From NCBI GenBank assembly GCA_026129745.1, contig JAHCHL010000001.1, positions 1 to 64,000 of the forward strand: DNA of 64,000 nucleotides. The letters are read 5' to 3'. The notes beneath the pieces were generated by a model, which saw only the letters and a list, made by a program, of their open reading frames with translations, was not told the origin of the DNA and searched no databases. Every line of letters starts with the position of its first letter. Position 1 is the first letter of the stretch. The translations under genes were made by a program, and so were the position numbers. Shown piece after piece: positions 62,001 to 64,000 of this stretch. This stretch comes from Fimbriimonadales bacterium. GTDB taxonomy: Bacteria; Armatimonadota; Fimbriimonadia; Fimbriimonadales; ATM1.

Positions 62001-62513
62001 GCACGCATGCGGTTGCGGCCGCTCGTATGCGTTTTCACTTTTCTTGACTTCTCCTGTTTCTGGATCGACATAGTAATGCCCTTGCGCCGGGCCTGTGATT
62101 CCGTATGCATAATGAAGTCCCGTGTTGAACCATTGCGGACTATTCGGTGCAGCCATTTGCCGCGCCATCATGTAGCAGAGTTCGTCGTAAAACGCTTGCG
62201 CGTCTGCATCAGAATCGAAGTAGCCGTGTTTTTCGCCCCAATATCGCCAGCAACCTGCCAATCGATGAAAGACTTGTCTCGCATCCTTTTCGGAGCCCGT
62301 AGATTCGTCTTCTTGCGGTACGCCTGCTTTTCGAAAATACTTTTGCGCGAGGATGTCGGTGGCAACTTGCGACCACTCCGCAGGAACCATGATGTCTTCC
62401 ATGGAGAACACACTGGATCCATCTGGATTCCTTATTTCTGATCTGCGCGAAACGAACTCGATGCCTTCATAGGCATCGGAGCCGCCCTTAGTAAACCGTC
62501 GTTCAATCTTCAT
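59022..62513 (-). CDS. nrdJ: Adenosylcobalamin-dependent ribonucleotide reductase (class II)
   Basis: 1163 residues from the ATG at 62513 (GGGAGG upstream). The class II features are present: [50 protein letters not shown] (substrate-site Cys), [25 protein letters not shown] and, near the C-terminus, the redox Cys pair. The end [22 protein letters not shown] is a zinc-ribbon-like tail. It makes deoxynucleotides from ribonucleotides with B12, independent of oxygen. It follows the nrdR gene by 45 nt in the same direction, so nrdR-nrdJ is an operon under its own repressor. Confidence 0.96.
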   Translation of the reverse strand: MKIERRFTKGGSDAYEGIEFVSRRSEIRNPDGSSVFSMEDIMVPAEWSQVATDILAQKYFRKAGVPQEDESTGSEKDARQVFHRLAGCWRYWGEKHGYFDSDADAQAFYDELCYMMARQMAAPNSPQWFNTGLHYAYGITGPAQGHYYVDPETGEVKKSENAYERPQPHACFILSVKDDLVNPGGIMDLWTREARIFKYGSGVGTNFSSLRGEGESLSGGGKSSGLMSFLRVGDRSAGAVKSGGTTRRAAKMVCLDIDHPDVEEFIEWKVIEEQKVASLVAGSKLCNLHLNAIMKACHGWRDVDERFDPRRNSDLRNAIAAAKGSEVPLNYIQRVIQLAEQGYRAIEFPIYDTDWNSEAYLTVSGQNSNNSIRVSNEFLNAVDEGRDWDLLNRIDKSVAKKVAAKELWDSICYSAWACADPGLQYDTTINEWHTCPEGGRINASNPCSEYMFLDDTACNLASLNLCAFYDPKTHDFDIEGYKHAIHLWTIVLEISVLMAQFPSKEIAQLSYDYRTLGLGYANLGALLMQMGIPYDSPQGNAITGCLTAILGGESYATSAQLARELGPFPRFQKNRDHMLRVIRNHRRAAYNTGPNEYEELSIKPVGIDPDEAPTDMLKAAREAWDKALELGEAHGYRNAQVTVLAPTGTIGLIMDCDTTGIEPDFALVKFKKLAGGGYFKIINQSVPIALERLGYNVEQIEDIVKYCMGAGTLTGSPTITHAELEEKGFDGEAIGRLENALASAFEINFAFNQYTLGREFCIDKLGFTPEQLDDWNFDMLAALGFSQEEIDEANAYVCGTMTIEGAPHLRLEHYPVFDCANKCGKIGKRYITYEGHIRAMAAAQPFISGAISKTINLPSHAIVDDIENAYKLSWKLGLKANALYRDGSKLSQPLNSALDDAAAAILEIDSTLSEPARQAQKLVYRYIAKRRLLPARRRGYTQKARVGGHKVYLRTGEYEDGSLGEIFVDMHREGAAFRSLMNCFAIAISLGLQYGVPLEEFVDAFCFTRFEPNGMVTGNDHIKMATSVIDYIFRELAVTYLSRTDFMHVSPEDLRSDTIGKPLQEDDFTDEEIVDENHGDRPVPGQSRENHEGAGFRLEAPKQSSSIEAVRVTSGGAEIEAKIRQARLQGYEGDPCNECGQFTLVRNGTCLKCQSCGATSGCS

Positions 62514-62558
62514 TTGTATTGTCCTCCCTGGAAGCCCGAGCTGATGCCCGGTGCGCAT

Positions 62559-63068
62559 TCAGTTCCTTTGCAGTTTGGCAAGTGATTCACGTTCTCCGCG
62601 TAGCCTCGCGGACTTTCTTGTTCTTTTGAGTGATGCGACGAACTCACGAAACTCTTCGGGATCGTCGAACTCCCTGTAAACGCTCGCGAATCGAATGTAA
62701 GCGACTGGGTCGATGTCGCCCAGTCGCTCAAGAATGAGTTCCCCTATTTCAATGCTGGAGACTTCCGCATCTGGAAGTTCAAGAAGCTTTCGTTCAAGGT
62801 CTTCGGCAGCGGACGCAAGAATCGAAGTTGGTACCGGTCGTTTGCGGCAGGCGATCTCCATGCTCGAGAGGACCTTTGCTCGCAGAAACGGCTCCCTTCT
62901 GCCGTCCTTTTTGACGACGAACAGCCTACGCTGCTCGACCTCTTCGAAGGTTGTGTACCTGTGCCCGCACTTCAGGCACTCTCGCCTACGGCGAATGGCG
63001 GCTCCGTCTCTGGCCGATCTGGAATCGATGACCTTGTCTTCAGGATAGCCGCAGCAGGGACACTTCAT
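62559..63068 (-). CDS. nrdR: Transcriptional repressor NrdR
   Basis: 169 residues from the ATG at 63068. The N-terminal zinc ribbon is MKCPCCGYPEDKVIDSRSARDGAAIRRRRECLKCGHRYTTFEEVE (CPCC and CLKC pairs). The ATP-cone follows at about residues 46-136 (VVKKDGRREPFLRAKVLSSMEIACRKRPV). NrdR binds NrdR-boxes when dATP is high and shuts down ribonucleotide reductase genes. It is about 20 residues longer than E. coli NrdR, with a charged tail (KRTRKSARLRGERESLAKLQ). It precedes nrdJ. Confidence 0.96.
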   Translation of the reverse strand: MKCPCCGYPEDKVIDSRSARDGAAIRRRRECLKCGHRYTTFEEVEQRRLFVVKKDGRREPFLRAKVLSSMEIACRKRPVPTSILASAAEDLERKLLELPDAEVSSIEIGELILERLGDIDPVAYIRFASVYREFDDPEEFREFVASLKRTRKSARLRGERESLAKLQRN

Positions 63069-63126
63069 GGTCGGGGTTCCTACCATTTCCCGGGTAGGCC
63101 GGGCACCCATATCTGGGCATACGAAT

Positions 63127-63155
63127 AGTGTGGCACACAACATCTCGCGTGTCAA
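63127..63155 (-). promoter_or_regulatory. nrdR-nrdJ promoter with an overlapping NrdR-box-like palindrome
   Basis: On the minus strand TTGACA (63150-63155) is 17 nt from CACACT (63127-63132). An imperfect palindrome with ACAC and GTGT ends, 18 bp (63135-63152), overlaps the -35 and spacer. It resembles a NrdR box (ACAC-N8-GTGT) but has two extra bases between the half-sites, so autoregulation by NrdR is plausible but not certain. Confidence 0.45.
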
Positions 63156-63297
63156 GGGGTCAGGCAAAGTTTTTCAAATATTCTTCTTCCCATGCCTTCC
63201 CCACCCCGTTTCTACCGGTTTTCCACAGCTTTCTCACCCCAGTCGTTTGGTCCCTGGACATTTGCCTCTTTGTGAGGGGTGCTATAACGGTCGCACC

Positions 63298-64000
63298 GTG
63301 CCGGCAGTCGAGTTCTTTCAACAGAATCCGTTTCACACGTTTGCGGCGATTGTGCTGTTGGCCGCAATTGTCGGAGCCGTCGGTCTTTGGCTTCGGCAAC
63401 CTCTCATCGTTGCGTTCATCGCAGTCGGCATCATTGCCGGGCCATCTGTTCTTGGCTTGGTCGACCCTGGCCTTGGCAAGGGCGAGCAGATGCAGTTGCT
63501 TTCCCAAATGGGGATTGCGATTCTTTTGTTCGTTGTCGGCCTGAAGCTCGATGTTCACTTGATCCGAACGTTAGGGCCGGTTTCCCTCGCAACCGGCTTG
63601 GGCCAAGTCGCATTCACTTCTATCGTCGGCTATCTAATCATCATTGCGATGGGGATCGACACGATTCCAGCGATCTACATCGCGGTCGCGCTCACGTTTT
63701 CGAGCACGATCATCATCGTCAAACTTCTCTCGGACAAGAGAGAGTTAGATGCTCTTCATGGACGCATTGCAGTCGGATTTCTGATCGTTCAAGACATCGT
63801 CGTTGTTCTGGCGATGATCTTCCTGGCCGCGTTAGGTTCTGGCGATGCTGATCGGAACGCAGCTGCTGAGTTTGGGTTAGTACTTGCAAAAGGTCTCGGC
63901 TTTCTCGGAGTCATCTCGTTGCTAATGCGAGTGGGATTGCCTCAGTTGATGCAATTGATTGCAAAGTCGCCTGAACTGCTCGTGCTCTTTTCCATTGCAT
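63298..64000 (+). CDS. CPA2-family cation/proton antiporter (3' truncated by window)
   Basis: From a GTG at 63298 the frame is open to the last base of the window; only about 234 residues are seen. It begins PAVEFFQQNPFHTFAAIVL and has many membrane segments with CPA2/KefB-type features: RQPLIVAFIAVGIIAGPSVLG, GIAILLFVVGLKLDVHLIRTLG, VALTFSSTIIIVKLLSDKREL and HGRIAVGFLIVQDIVVVLAMIF (the QD motif). A TATAAC hexamer (63283-63288) lies 9 nt before the start. It exchanges Na+ or K+ for protons across the inner membrane; a C-terminal regulatory TrkA-N domain may lie beyond the window. Confidence 0.88.
   Translation, partial: MPAVEFFQQNPFHTFAAIVLLAAIVGAVGLWLRQPLIVAFIAVGIIAGPSVLGLVDPGLGKGEQMQLLSQMGIAILLFVVGLKLDVHLIRTLGPVSLATGLGQVAFTSIVGYLIIIAMGIDTIPAIYIAVALTFSSTIIIVKLLSDKRELDALHGRIAVGFLIVQDIVVVLAMIFLAALGSGDADRNAAAEFGLVLAKGLGFLGVISLLMRVGLPQLMQLIAKSPELLVLFSIA

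Overview
The window looks like chromosomal DNA of a mesophilic Gram-negative-type bacterium, most likely a member of the Armatimonadota (Fimbriimonadia-like). This is an inference, not a demonstrated placement. It rests on secreted proteins built around a shared unclassified C-terminal domain, a prepilin-like protein with the H-type cleavage motif and short C-terminal tail common in Armatimonadota and Planctomycetota, a DUF1800 protein, an adenosylcobalamin-dependent (class II) ribonucleotide reductase and a DprE1/DprE2-like pair. Base composition is moderate, gene density is high, and starts are a mixture: clear GGAGG sites for some genes, and for others a -10-like hexamer only 5-9 nt before the start codon, which suggests leaderless mRNAs.

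Layout. 1-6.3 kb: the end of a BNR/Vps10-type beta-propeller protein, secreted proteins, a tautomerase/sugar-isomerase pair and a DUF1800 protein. 6.3-15 kb: SIMPL protein, EamA exporter, glycosyltransferase, class I (DhnA-type) fructose-bisphosphate aldolase, lipoprotein, PlsC-like acyltransferase, HDOD protein, TspO, methyltransferase and DinB protein. 15-18 kb is the accessory patch: a secreted CHAP-domain protein, then a 405-bp MITE-like element (16-bp perfect terminal inverted repeats, two palindromes, and between them an internally deleted, frameshifted REP-associated tyrosine transposase), then a lone PD-(D/E)XK nuclease-like gene. 18-34 kb: UvrA, RibF, small envelope proteins, a response regulator with an unusual KOW/barrel-sandwich protein, a dienelactone hydrolase, VOC and GNAT proteins, tRNA-Leu(UAG), a DUF5916-type outer-membrane-like protein, CocE/NonD and M14 peptidases, and an orphan MlaE permease.

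34-44.5 kb is a respiratory complex I operon read on the minus strand, nuoG-H-J-K-L-M-(URO-D-like)-N. NuoI is absent from its usual place and a URO-D-like gene is translationally stitched between nuoM and nuoN. 44.7-56.6 kb: saccharopine-dehydrogenase-like protein, histone-H1-like basic protein, small lipoprotein, S10 peptidase, APH-type kinase, prepilin-like protein, spermidine synthase, DprE1/DprE2-like pair, MscS channel and a membrane class III nucleotide cyclase. 56.6-64 kb: two more secreted proteins with the shared C-terminal domain (one a trypsin-like protease), the nrdR-nrdJ ribonucleotide-reductase unit and the start of a CPA2 cation/proton antiporter.

The most unusual items are the shared C-terminal domain in three secreted proteins, the RAYT-derived MITE-like relic beside the nuclease-like gene, the rearranged complex I operon with a histidine-rich NuoL insert, the recurrent leaderless promoter architecture, and an intergenic stretch with RNA-like stems ending in a strong terminator. 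No intact new multi-gene defence or biosynthetic system was recognised.
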